From DAISJM01 sp036821485 (GTDB lineage: Bacteria > Verrucomicrobiota > Kiritimatiellia > CAIQIC01 > JAGNIJ01), in the NCBI GenBank assembly GCA_036821485.1, contig DAISJM010000011.1:12637-76636 (forward strand): DNA of 64,000 bases, in the 5' to 3' direction. Position numbers and translations under genes: made by a program. Position 1 is the first letter of the stretch. Every line of letters begins with the position of its first letter. Below the pieces are notes generated by a model. It was given only the letters and a program-made list of their open reading frames with translations. It was not told the DNA's origin and did no database searches. Of the stretch, positions 15,242-23,437 are shown piece after piece.

Positions 15242-18200
15242 GACACAACGAAGCCCATCGGCATCACTGCCCCCCCCCTCGGGAACCACATTACCACGGA
15301 CAGCAACGCGCGAACGTACGGAGCTATTTCCCCACCCTCCTCCTCGAATTACTCGAGTCCACCCACTGGATGGACCCCTTGGATCAGTGAGGGGCGAGAG
15401 ACTATAGTAATCCCAAGACATCCAATCCCAACACCATTCCCACACATTGCCCGCCATATCATACAATCCATATTCGTTAGGCGCAAAACTCCCCACGGGA
15501 CTCGTGTAGGGGATTCCGCCCGTCGCATAAGAGGGATGGTAACCACTGCTCAAGTCATAGGGCCGCTGACTGCTATCTCCGTAGTAGTTCGCCTTTGCAT
15601 GAGAAATTCTGTTTGTATATCCCTTCCACAGGAATCTTGTATTTGCAAGCCCGCCACGCGCAGCCTTCTCCCACTCAGCCTCCGTGGGCAACCGGTATCC
15701 GTCCGCAAGCCAATCGCATGATACGTTATTGTTGGTTCCCACCTTGTAGGTTGTGCCGTCAACAACATAACATGGCGTCAGGCCCTCTTTCTCGCTCCTA
15801 GCATTACACCACTTCACAGCATCGTACCATTTCACCGAATTCACCGGATGCCTTGCCGACTTGCCAGATCCGGCTGCAAAAGCATAGCCATTGGTGAGGG
15901 CCCAGTTCCTTACCACATCCCAAAGCTCCTTGGTCACCTCATAACGATCCATGTAGAATCCACTCACATACACTCTATGTTGGGGCAGTTCCTCTGGATC
16001 CCCTTCATCTGCAGGAAACATGTTAGTCGCGTTCCCCATCACGAAACTACCAGCAGGGATCAGGACCATGCCGGAAGGAGGCGCCACACTTTGAGCTACC
16101 GACAACTCCAGATCATCAAACATTAATGCACCGCCGGCACTGACGCCATCTGCGTATACAACAGCCCTGACCCAACGGGTCCCGACCGGCGCTGTTGCCG
16201 TGAAAGAGCGATAGACCCATTGCTCACCAATGCCGAGTAATGCCAATGATCGCGCCGAAAGCAGTTGCCCACCCTCATCAAAGAATTCAATCTTTATCCT
16301 CTGGATAACCGACGTCCAAACATCTCCGTAAGAACCAGCATCGGCCCAGAACCATCCGGAAAGGCAATATGCTTCACCGCCCAAGCCAGAGAGTTCTTGC
16401 CACGCCCCCCCTGAAGTATCTCCAGCCCATTGGCCGCGAACCGCGCCCGCCCAAGATCCGCTATGCGTCCGCCAAGAGACCCTTGCTGCGGTGCCCCAGT
16501 AGCTGCCATGTGTGTTGGGATAACCCCATTCCCACCCCCATGCCCGTTCCGATTGGGATCCAACTTGTTCAAAACCTCCATTCATAAGCATGCCAAGGTC
16601 CGAGATGGTGACAACGCACGAGGTCTGTACGCTGCCCACATCGTTGTGAGCCTCCACCGCATATGTTGCTGCATACCCAGACTGTGCAGAGGGAATGACG
16701 TATTCAGGCAACACAGCGCCAACAATACGCGATCCATTGCAGTACCATTGATAGCTAGGGTCGGGAATGCCTGAGGCATATCCCGCAAGTGTCAACGACT
16801 GGCCCGGCCTCGCAGTCCGATTTGGAAGAGAGTCGACAAAGACCGGGGCAGTGGACACCGTTGGGTAGTTCGTTGTCCACAGAGGCTTACGCTCATTAAA
16901 CAGGGGCCATTCTGGTTTCTCTCCCCATTCGTTCGTGTACCAGATGCGGCTTTCTATGCCGAGAGTGGATGACAGGCCGAAGTACAGCGCCCAGTCGTAC
17001 TCTAAAGGATTGAGTTGATACTCGCCCTCAATCTCAGCATAAGGAACAACGTCTGCCCACAAACCGGCCAAGCTGTATGCCAGTATTGTAAGTTTCGGTC
17101 GCAGGTACACTTTGGCATACGCCTTACCGTTTATCTGCCAGGTAATCGGTTCGCATTCGAGTGAGATGGGGGGATTATCCACACCGTAAGACCACTCATT
17201 TTCACGTAACTGCACAGAGAATGTCAGCTCCTTCTCTACGTCAACAACGGTATATGCATCGCCGGCCACACTGGCGCTGTACTCATAGCCGGCATTGAGT
17301 TCCATCACCACTTCCACCCATACCGGCACACCTCCAACAATGCAGCCGAACACTTTTGTGACTGGCTGCACCAAGGGGAACTCATCGTCGCCCTTAACAG
17401 CCGCATAAAAGATTGCTTCTGGTTTGATACGAATCGTCAACGTGCCCTTCGCGGACGCGTCAAAGGCCTGCAGCCCCCCCCATACTATATCCGCAGCTAC
17501 GTCCACATCGGCCACAAAGGCCCAAGTGCACTCGGGCAGCCAGAGTCGTAGATTGGTGTTGCTGAACAGGTCCTTCCCAGAAAGATCTTCTCCAAACTCC
17601 ACGTGCAAGAGATTCGCATCAACTCCGATCCCTTGCAGGGTCAGCGATGGATCGGCGGAAGAGAAGTCGCCAGCAGAGAATGAACCGGCCTCCATGATCT
17701 CTGTAAGAGGAATATCAACTGTCCAAGCCGTGACCCTAGACTGCGCCCCATCGACTGCATTTGACACAACTCGACGATAGAAACGATGGGCCGCGTCAAA
17801 ACTCACCAATCGGGTGCCATTGCTGACTTCTGGAGGAGTGTCAGTGTAGGAGAAGACCACCGTATTGGAGGTCACAGTCTCAATATGTAACTCGGGGGTT
17901 CCCTTGAGAGGTTGAACATTCGGGATAGATCGGATCTGACCGTCTGCGGTGAATGGACTAGCCGGAGGCGCCGTCAACGACAGGAAACTGCTCGTAACGA
18001 CCGCAGGCCGGACCATCTCAAACGTCCATGTATAATTGCTCAAGCTATGCCCAAGCGTATCGGCCACAGTTAGCCGATTGGTAATCACAGCACCTGCCGA
18101 ACCCAACGCCGAAGGCGGAACGAAAACCAATGTGCTATTCGACCAAGACAGATAGGTGCTTCCCAGGGTCATATCGGTCCAAGCCCCGACCGAGAGAATT

Positions 18201-18592
18201 ATCGAGTTGGTTGCAATGCCTGTCTCATCATGCAACGTGACTTGTACAATCGCATTTGATGATACCGCGACAGCGTTTGAGCCAGGGGTCAATGATACAA
18301 TCGATGGGGCTTCGTTATCCTGTCTGTCGATCTGGTAGAAACAGGCCGTTCCTCCAAGTGGCGCGAGACAGTTGCCTAGAACATTCGTTGGGGTCACGCC
18401 CGTCGGAAGGACGTTAGTCCAAGATGCAGTCATAAGACCTGGGGTTGCAAGAATAGTATAGGTTCTGCCCGGAACCGCCTCCCAGTCGATTTGCACACCG
18501 TTGGCTCCGGCATATCCGATTTCAGCCTGATCGGCACAGACTAGAGACGTCATCACTGCAAGTATGGACAGACAGAGAAGATATGACCTCAC
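15230..18592 (-). CDS. large exported multidomain protein with C-terminal SUMF1 (FGE-sulfatase-like) domain
   Basis: The 1120-residue product starts with a signal peptide (YLLCLSILAVMTSLVCA). Visible parts are a short beta module ending FYQIDRQDN (about 22-93), a Big-type domain (93-195), an unrecognised beta-rich region (200-580), an Ig-like domain (582-665), a carbohydrate-binding-like sandwich (668-832) and a SUMF1/FGE-like domain (838-1120) with FVMG, RYEVTKELWD, YRLPTEAEWEKAARGG, MAGNVWEWCWD and VIRGGGWGN. The cysteines needed for true formylglycine generation are not seen at the end, so a binding or structural role is more likely. GTG start with GGGAGGGAGTACA upstream. Base composition is visibly less GC-rich than neighbours, and the gene sits between 47-bp repeats, suggesting acquisition. 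Confidence 0.85.
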   Translation of the reverse strand: MRSYLLCLSILAVMTSLVCADQAEIGYAGANGVQIDWEAVPGRTYTILATPGLMTASWTNVLPTGVTPTNVLGNCLAPLGGTACFYQIDRQDNEAPSIVSLTPGSNAVAVSSNAIVQVTLHDETGIATNSIILSVGAWTDMTLGSTYLSWSNSTLVFVPPSALGSAGAVITNRLTVADTLGHSLSNYTWTFEMVRPAVVTSSFLSLTAPPASPFTADGQIRSIPNVQPLKGTPELHIETVTSNTVVFSYTDTPPEVSNGTRLVSFDAAHRFYRRVVSNAVDGAQSRVTAWTVDIPLTEIMEAGSFSAGDFSSADPSLTLQGIGVDANLLHVEFGEDLSGKDLFSNTNLRLWLPECTWAFVADVDVAADIVWGGLQAFDASAKGTLTIRIKPEAIFYAAVKGDDEFPLVQPVTKVFGCIVGGVPVWVEVVMELNAGYEYSASVAGDAYTVVDVEKELTFSVQLRENEWSYGVDNPPISLECEPITWQINGKAYAKVYLRPKLTILAYSLAGLWADVVPYAEIEGEYQLNPLEYDWALYFGLSSTLGIESRIWYTNEWGEKPEWPLFNERKPLWTTNYPTVSTAPVFVDSLPNRTARPGQSLTLAGYASGIPDPSYQWYCNGSRIVGAVLPEYVIPSAQSGYAATYAVEAHNDVGSVQTSCVVTISDLGMLMNGGFEQVGSQSERAWGWEWGYPNTHGSYWGTAARVSWRTHSGSWAGAVRGQWAGDTSGGAWQELSGLGGEAYCLSGWFWADAGSYGDVWTSVIQRIKIEFFDEGGQLLSARSLALLGIGEQWVYRSFTATAPVGTRWVRAVVYADGVSAGGALMFDDLELSVAQSVAPPSGMVLIPAGSFVMGNATNMFPADEGDPEELPQHRVYVSGFYMDRYEVTKELWDVVRNWALTNGYAFAAGSGKSARHPVNSVKWYDAVKWCNARSEKEGLTPCYVVDGTTYKVGTNNNVSCDWLADGYRLPTEAEWEKAARGGLANTRFLWKGYTNRISHAKANYYGDSSQRPYDLSSGYHPSYATGGIPYTSPVGSFAPNEYGLYDMAGNVWEWCWDWMSWDYYSLSPLTDPRGPSSGWTRVIRGGGWGNSSVRSRVAVRGNVVPEGGGSDADGLRCVKGL

Positions 18593-18800
18593 TGTACTCC
18601 CTCCCCAAGAAAAGCTTTCACGGGCAACAACCCAATTCCCAGACTCCCAATCTGGTCCTGACCCGATCCAAGATTACCCATATTGTGACAACCATATTTT
18701 ACACTATTCCGTACCCTTCTTGCATCAATCATGAAAGGCCTATCTTGATTGCACACCCCGCCGGCGAAGAACGAGCTTTCTGTTTGGTCCCCCCACCGAT
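18593..18800. other. AT-richer gene-free spacer upstream of the SUMF1-domain gene
   Basis: This 208-bp stretch is part of a 432-bp gene-free interval (18593-19024). It is markedly AT-rich for the window and presumably holds the leftward promoter of the SUMF1-domain gene, but I cannot point to a convincing hexamer pair. The rest of the interval holds the duplicated glycosidase tail, two hairpin repeats and the UPF0251 promoter, listed separately. Confidence 0.4.
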
Positions 18801-18847
18801 CGCCGCCGGCAACCTGCGCCAACTTCGCTTCGACCGCGAGCTGTAGC
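18801..18847 (+). pseudogene. 47-bp direct repeat, copy 2 (orphan glycosidase 3' end)
   Basis: Exact copy of 15112-15158, encoding AAGNLRQLRFDREL and TAG, but without the rest of the glycosidase gene. Upstream sequence is only weakly similar for about 13 bases. It is best read as a remnant left when the intervening 3.7 kb arrived, and not as an expressed gene. Confidence 0.8.
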
Positions 18848-18865
18848 CGCGATCGTTGATCGCGG
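18847..18865. repeat. perfect hairpin after the duplicated glycosidase tail
   Basis: CCGCGATC-GTT-GATCGCGG is a perfect 8-bp stem with a three-base loop directly following the orphan TAG. It may be the ancestral terminator hairpin of the glycosidase gene, now separated from it by 3.7 kb. Confidence 0.6.
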
Positions 18866-18878
18866 GTCCGGCCTTCTC

Positions 18879-18949
18879 CTGTAGGAGAGGCGTTACGCCT
18901 CGACCGTTTCCTGTGTCTTCCCTGTCGAGGGATAAACCCTCTCCTACAG
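18879..18949. repeat. REP-like imperfect hairpin
   Basis: CTGTAGGAGAGG...CCTCGAC (18879-18904) pairs with GTCGAGG...CCTCTCCTACAG (18924-18949). Such TGTAGGAG-type elements are dispersed in many bacterial genomes. It lies just before the UPF0251 promoter. Confidence 0.6.
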
Positions 18950-18964
18950 CCACCCACCCCTCGC

Positions 18965-18999
18965 TTGACATCATCCCGTTATGAGAATATGTTCATAAC
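18965..18999 (+). promoter_or_regulatory. strong promoter overlapped by palindromic operator
   Basis: TTGACA (18965-18970), a 17-bp spacer and TATGTT (18988-18993) form the best promoter in the window. GTTATGA (18978-18984) and TCATAAC (18993-18999) are perfect 7-bp arms of a 22-bp imperfect palindrome covering the spacer and -10, as expected for repression. The first gene downstream encodes a helix-turn-helix protein, so autoregulation is plausible. Confidence 0.65.
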
Positions 19000-19024
19000 T
19001 AGTTTCACAAAAGGGATTCACCTA

Positions 19025-19528
19025 ATGCCGAGGCCGTACTGTCAGAGACGTGTGGGGTTCGTGCCGGGCGTGACCTATTTCAAGCCCGCGGGCATTCCGC
19101 TTACGGAACTGGAAGAGGTCATCGTCACGCTCGACGAGCTGGAAGCACTGCGCCTTGCGGACCTTCACGGCTTGTACCAGGAACAGGCCGCGGAGCAGAT
19201 GAAGATATCCCGCCCCACCTTCGCCCGCATCGTCGAGGCCGCGCGGAAGAAGGTCGCGGAAGCGTTGATTCACGGCAAGGCCCTGCGGCTGGAGGGCGGC
19301 CCCATAACTGTAAAAGGAGAAAAGACAATGCCAGGACAAGATGGACAAGGACCGATGGGTGGAGGCCAGGGCCGCGGACGCGGACCCTGCGGCTGCGGAC
19401 AGCGACGAGGCTTTGGTGGAGGCCGCGGGCGAAATGCCGCTGTTCCTGAAGGCGAAACGGAACCGGCAGGACGTGGCCGATGCAGGCGACGTGGCGCGGG
19501 CGGCCGACACGGGAGGAACGCCACATGA
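19025..19528 (+). CDS. UPF0251/DUF134 DNA-binding protein fused to a Gly-rich DUF5320-like tail
   Basis: Residues 1-93 match the UPF0251 (DUF134) family: MPRPYCQRRVGFVPG, LTLDELEALRL-like segment VTLDELEALRLADL, and a helix-turn-helix (EQAAEQMKISRPTFARIVEAAR). From residue 102 a second unit begins, MPGQDGQGPMGGGQGRGRG, glycine/arginine-rich with CGCG and CRRRG, resembling the small DUF5320 proteins usually encoded separately. AAAAGGAGA sits seven bases before the internal ATG (19328), so the second unit may also be translated on its own. The start at 19025 was chosen by family N-terminus. First gene of a three-gene operon with the NifX-like gene (4-bp overlap) and trmO. Confidence 0.85.
   Translation: MPRPYCQRRVGFVPGVTYFKPAGIPLTELEEVIVTLDELEALRLADLHGLYQEQAAEQMKISRPTFARIVEAARKKVAEALIHGKALRLEGGPITVKGEKTMPGQDGQGPMGGGQGRGRGPCGCGQRRGFGGGRGRNAAVPEGETEPAGRGRCRRRGAGGRHGRNAT
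19328..19528 (+). CDS. possible internal translation product (DUF5320-like, 66 residues)
   Basis: An internal ATG in frame with the UPF0251 gene is preceded by AAGGAGAAAAGACA. The peptide MPGQDGQGPMGGGQGRG matches the N-terminus expected of stand-alone DUF5320 proteins. It may be an independent product or only a relic of an ancestral separate gene whose upstream stop codon was lost. Confidence 0.45.
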   Translation: MPGQDGQGPMGGGQGRGRGPCGCGQRRGFGGGRGRNAAVPEGETEPAGRGRCRRRGAGGRHGRNAT

Positions 19529-19911
19529 GAGTCTGCATTCCCGTATCGGATTACCAGGGACTCGACAGTCCCGTACACGGCCACTTTGGTTCTGCGCCTT
19601 GCTTCGCAGTAATCGACACCGACACCATGAATGTCGAGCGGCTCTCCAATCGTGACGAGCATCACGTTCACGGGGCATGCAGTCCGTTGAGCGCCCTCGC
19701 CGGACACAAGGTGGACACCGTGCTGATCGGCGGGATCGGCCGCGGAGCACTGCTCGGCCTGAAGCGAGGCGGGATATCCGTGCATCGCGTAACGGCCGAC
19801 ACGGTCGGCGAGGCAGTGGCATACCTTCTCGCAGGGAACGTTGAGGAGTTGGACGAGAACGGCACCTGTGGCGGTCACGGGGAGGCAAGTTCGTGTCACT
19901 GCCAGCACTGA
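19525..19911 (+). CDS. NifX/NifB-like dinitrogenase iron-molybdenum cofactor family protein
   Basis: The 128-residue cytoplasmic protein begins MRVCIPVSDYQGLDSPVHGHFG, a typical start of the stand-alone NifX/NafY-like family, and contains CSPLSAL and DTVLIGGIGRGAL. Family members bind iron-sulfur or Fe-Mo-type clusters; many occur outside nitrogen fixation, and no nif gene is seen here. The tail NGTCGGHGEASSCHCQH adds cysteine and histidine ligands. GGAGGAACGCCAC precedes the ATG, which overlaps the previous stop by four bases, indicating translational coupling. The neighbouring UPF0251 and DUF5320-like units commonly accompany this family, supporting a metal-cluster role. Confidence 0.85.
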   Translation: MRVCIPVSDYQGLDSPVHGHFGSAPCFAVIDTDTMNVERLSNRDEHHVHGACSPLSALAGHKVDTVLIGGIGRGALLGLKRGGISVHRVTADTVGEAVAYLLAGNVEELDENGTCGGHGEASSCHCQH

Positions 19912-20372
19912 AACCCATCGGCATCATTCATACGCCGTTTCGCGAAGTCGAGGGAACCCCGATTCAACCCGTCTTCGCGGAGGATGCTCCAGGAACGGTG
20001 ATCGTGTTCCCCGAGTTCGCGGAAGGACTGAAGGATCTGGCCGGATTCGAACGGGTCTGGCTGATCTTCGAGTTTGATCGTGGCGCGAAGATGCGACTGA
20101 GCGTTGTCCCCTTCCGCGACACACAGGAGCACGGAGTCTTCGCGACGCGCTCGCCCTGCCGTCCGAATCCGATAGGCTTGTCGTGCGTGCGGTTGATCGG
20201 CATCGAGGGGACCACGCTGACCGTGGCCGGAGCGGACATGCTCGACGAGACTCCCCTGCTCGACGTCAAACCCTACGTACCCGCGTTCGATGCATTCCCG
20301 GAAAGCCGCGCCGGCTGGTTTGATGCGCAGCGAACACAGCGCACAAGGGCCGACAGCCGCTTTGCAGACTAG
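19893..20372 (+). CDS. trmO: tRNA (N6-threonylcarbamoyladenosine-37) methyltransferase, TrmO/TsaA family
   Basis: TrmO methylates t6A37 in certain tRNAs using SAM. The 159-residue protein matches the family core: LKPIGIIHTPF at the start, FAEGLKDLAGFERVWLIFEFDR, and the signature FATRSPCRPNPIGLSCVRL, followed by DETPLLDVKPYVPAFD. It lacks the extra C-terminal domain of the longer E. coli protein, as is usual in many bacteria and archaea. The GTG start has GGGGAGG upstream and overlaps the NifX-like gene by 19 bases, so it is the last gene of that operon. In other genomes TsaA-like genes also cluster with metal-related genes; a different substrate is possible. Confidence 0.85.
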   Translation: MSLPALKPIGIIHTPFREVEGTPIQPVFAEDAPGTVIVFPEFAEGLKDLAGFERVWLIFEFDRGAKMRLSVVPFRDTQEHGVFATRSPCRPNPIGLSCVRLIGIEGTTLTVAGADMLDETPLLDVKPYVPAFDAFPESRAGWFDAQRTQRTRADSRFAD

Positions 20373-20410
20373 CCCCGTCCGACACAAGAAAACCTCGACA
20401 GGCTCGGGAC

Positions 20411-20565
<155 letters not shown>

Positions 20566-20665
20566 GTCGCAACATCTCTGAATTATGTAACTACGCTGAA
20601 CGCAGGGAAAACATATCGGAGCACTTCGCCGCACGCAAGGTCGTTCTGAGAGCATCCGCCAATGA

Positions 20666-23410
20666 TCACCACCCCGAGATTCCATTGGTGAGCACCTGCC
20701 CGCTCAGGTCGCGGATGTACCATCGGCCACCCGCCGCGTGGTAGACCGCCAGGTCATTCACGCCGTCGCCGTTGTAGTCCCCCGCCACCGGCTGGCAGCC
20801 GCTGAAACCCCAGTTCACACCTGATGCAATGACCGTACCGTCCAGCGCACGGATGTACCAGTTGCCCTTCGCCGTGTCGTACACCGCCAGGTCCGATCTG
20901 CCGTCGCCGTCGTAGTCGCCCGGCACCGCGACCGTCCCCGGAAATCCCCAGTTCACGCCGAACGCCAGTTGCTCACCCGTCAGCTTGCGGATGTACCAGT
21001 TGCCCGATGCCGCCGAGTAGACAGCCAAATCCGACACACCATCCGCATCATAGTCACCCGGCACCGGCACCGCTCCGCTGAAACCCCAGTTGGTCGCCCA
21101 CGCAATCTGCGCTCCCGCCGGCGTCGACTTAATGTACCAACGACCGCTCGTCAGATCGTACACCGCAAGATCGTCCGCCGCCCCCGCGTCATAATTGCCG
21201 GGAATCGGAATCGCGCCCGGATAGCCCCAGTTCGTGATCGCCGTTGCGCCACTCACGGGTTGCCGCCGGTACCACGTTCCCTGCGGCGGATGATAAACCG
21301 CCAAGTCGGTGCGCACGTCGCCATCGAAACTTTCCGAGACCGGGCTGACCCCGCCGAAGCCCCAGTTGTAGGCAAAGAGGATGACATCGCCCGCCATGTT
21401 GCGTACAAACCAGTTGCCAGTGACGGGATCGAAGATGGCGAGGTCCGACGCCAGATCACCGTCGAAATCACCCGGCACACCGATCGTACCCGGATAGCCC
21501 CAGTCTACCGACAGGTCGGCCGTACTCTGCGAGAGAATCTCGCACGTCCCATACACTGCGCCGTTCGTCAGGCCCACGAGGTTCGGCAGTACAACGTACC
21601 CGCCTCCGGCGATGACCTGCCCAAGGTTCGTTGTGCAGTCGTAGTCGGTCGATGGCGACAGGTACTTCCCCGCCACGTGCAGGCGAACCGTGTAGAGCCG
21701 GTCCGCCTCGGGCCGCGCGAGGTAGCTGAAACGAAGGCGACTCGATGTCACAAAAGGACTCGCATTCGAATTCACTGCCGACAGGATGCCGGCGAACACG
21801 GTCTTGCTGTTCACCGGTCGCGCGTCCGTCTGCAGCGGCACCCCGTAGGGCTGCGTGTGTATCTTGAGCCGCTTCGCGTTCGGATTCGCGTACGCTGTGA
21901 GCCACGGCACGTCGCGACCATCCGCGCCGGACTCGGTTGCCGAGGGTTCATGCCGGAGATAGAACGTCCCGACGCTGATTCCGCTGCCGGGAGTCCAGTC
22001 GCTGTTGTCCACCTGAATCGTGTCGAACGCGATCCTCTGCACAGGCGACGCTAGATGAGCCAGCGTGCCGACGCTTGCCCGCACAAACCACGTGAAGTAC
22101 GTCATGTTGAGCCGCGCGAGCGTGTCGCCCGTGGAGTGATAGTAAGGATTGAAGTCGTCGTAATCATCCTCGATGGCGAGGATGGCTGAATACCCCTCCA
22201 GCCAAAACGAATCATGATCGCTCGCATCCTCGCCGTCGGCGGTGATGATGGGCGTCAACCGGCCCGCCATATAGCTGGCCACCACGTTGGTAAACATGGC
22301 GGCTATGGCGCGGTCTCCGGCATAGCCGGGATTGCCGGCCGTTCGCGTGTGCAGCCGCAGAGTCGGCCCGCCGCTGCCATCCCAGGCGATCATGTCGAGA
22401 TTCAGCACCGCGGTAATGTTGTCGCCGCGCGTGGCCGCGAGATCGGCATATGCCAGACTGCCGTACCCGCCCTGCTCCTCGCCGGTGCAGACGACCAGGC
22501 AGATGGTGCGTTCGTAGCTGCACTTCACCAGCGCACCGGCCGCCGCCAACAGGCCCGCAACACCGCTGGCGTTGTCATCCGCGCCGGGCGCAACAGCACC
22601 CGACGGGGCATCGTCCAGATGCGCGATGCCGATCACAATCTCATTTGATCGCGTGCCGCCGGGCAGCACGGCGATGACGTTGCAGTTGGAATATCCGCCA
22701 CCGCTCCAGTGCTGGTAGCCGGCCTGCCAACCGAGGGCCTGCAAGTGCTGGAGAACATACTCCGCGGCGCGGTGCGACGGAACCTGCTGCGCGGTGTGCC
22801 GCGTTGCCACGGCGTACAAGTCGCCGCCGATCACCGCCCCGGCCCCACCGGAAAGCTGGCTGACATAGTTGTGCAGATTCGTCGCCTGCACGTCGTTCAT
22901 CATGTTGCTGACAAGCGAACTCGACAGCCGTGCGAGCAAGGCGGTGTCGCGAACGGCAGGCGCGGGCTCACTCCATGCAAGCGGCTTGCCTGACAGGCGG
23001 CGGATTTCAAATCCTTGCGCCGCCAGTTGCTCAGCCTCCTTGCTTGTCGCGCGGATGATGAGTCGCCGGCCGTCATCGTGAACAACCTTGCCGATCGCAG
23101 CGATTGCGGCAGCATCCACCGCGCGGCGTGATCGCGCGGTGATGTAATCCTCCGGCTCGGCACCGGCATCGAGCACCAGGTACGGCCATCCCGCCTGATC
23201 AAGTTCCTCTCGACCCGCAACAACGAGGACGTAATCCTGTCCTGCGGCGTCCCGAAGGTAAGCATGAACCGGCAGAGAGAGTTCTGTAACAGGTCGAAGA
23301 AGATCGATGCGCGCGAGCAACGGTTCCTCAGCGGCGCTGGCAAGGCCAGCACCGGCAAGGCAGAGGCACACGACAGCCCATCCGACGCACCCACGGAACG
23401 AGTTTCTCAC
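20666..23410 (-). CDS. secreted M28-family metallopeptidase with six FG-GAP-like repeats
   Basis: The 914-residue exported protein has a signal peptide (VGWAVVCLCLAGAGLASA). Residues about 210-460 are an M28 zinc aminopeptidase domain with all zinc-ligand motifs: IAHLDD, APGADDNASG, CTGEEQGG, LNLDMIAWD and SDHDSFW. The C-terminal half carries six repeats of about 48 residues, WGxxGxxPVPGDYDGDGxxDLAVY...GNWYIR, each with a calcium-type DxDGDG loop, like FG-GAP/VCBS beta-propeller blades. GTG start; no clear Shine-Dalgarno. It is the second gene after the beta-helix protein (27-bp gap), which has the same repeats, so they probably share transcription and a surface location. Confidence 0.9.
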   Translation of the reverse strand: MRNSFRGCVGWAVVCLCLAGAGLASAAEEPLLARIDLLRPVTELSLPVHAYLRDAAGQDYVLVVAGREELDQAGWPYLVLDAGAEPEDYITARSRRAVDAAAIAAIGKVVHDDGRRLIIRATSKEAEQLAAQGFEIRRLSGKPLAWSEPAPAVRDTALLARLSSSLVSNMMNDVQATNLHNYVSQLSGGAGAVIGGDLYAVATRHTAQQVPSHRAAEYVLQHLQALGWQAGYQHWSGGGYSNCNVIAVLPGGTRSNEIVIGIAHLDDAPSGAVAPGADDNASGVAGLLAAAGALVKCSYERTICLVVCTGEEQGGYGSLAYADLAATRGDNITAVLNLDMIAWDGSGGPTLRLHTRTAGNPGYAGDRAIAAMFTNVVASYMAGRLTPIITADGEDASDHDSFWLEGYSAILAIEDDYDDFNPYYHSTGDTLARLNMTYFTWFVRASVGTLAHLASPVQRIAFDTIQVDNSDWTPGSGISVGTFYLRHEPSATESGADGRDVPWLTAYANPNAKRLKIHTQPYGVPLQTDARPVNSKTVFAGILSAVNSNASPFVTSSRLRFSYLARPEADRLYTVRLHVAGKYLSPSTDYDCTTNLGQVIAGGGYVVLPNLVGLTNGAVYGTCEILSQSTADLSVDWGYPGTIGVPGDFDGDLASDLAIFDPVTGNWFVRNMAGDVILFAYNWGFGGVSPVSESFDGDVRTDLAVYHPPQGTWYRRQPVSGATAITNWGYPGAIPIPGNYDAGAADDLAVYDLTSGRWYIKSTPAGAQIAWATNWGFSGAVPVPGDYDADGVSDLAVYSAASGNWYIRKLTGEQLAFGVNWGFPGTVAVPGDYDGDGRSDLAVYDTAKGNWYIRALDGTVIASGVNWGFSGCQPVAGDYNGDGVNDLAVYHAAGGRWYIRDLSGQVLTNGISGW

Positions 23411-23437
23411 AGCACATCCATCGTGAACGTCAACGTT

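Noticed and set aside
15230..18592. True formylglycine-generating enzyme (sulfatase activator)
   Set aside because: The end lacks the cysteine pair expected in the active site and no sulfatase gene is nearby.
18583..18846. 87-residue open frame ending in a glycosidase-like tail
   Set aside because: Only the last 14 codons match the glycosidase; the rest is spacer sequence, so it is a remnant and not a gene.
19525..19911. Nitrogen-fixation locus
   Set aside because: Only a NifX-like protein is present; this family is common in non-fixing bacteria and no nifH, nifD or nifB is seen.
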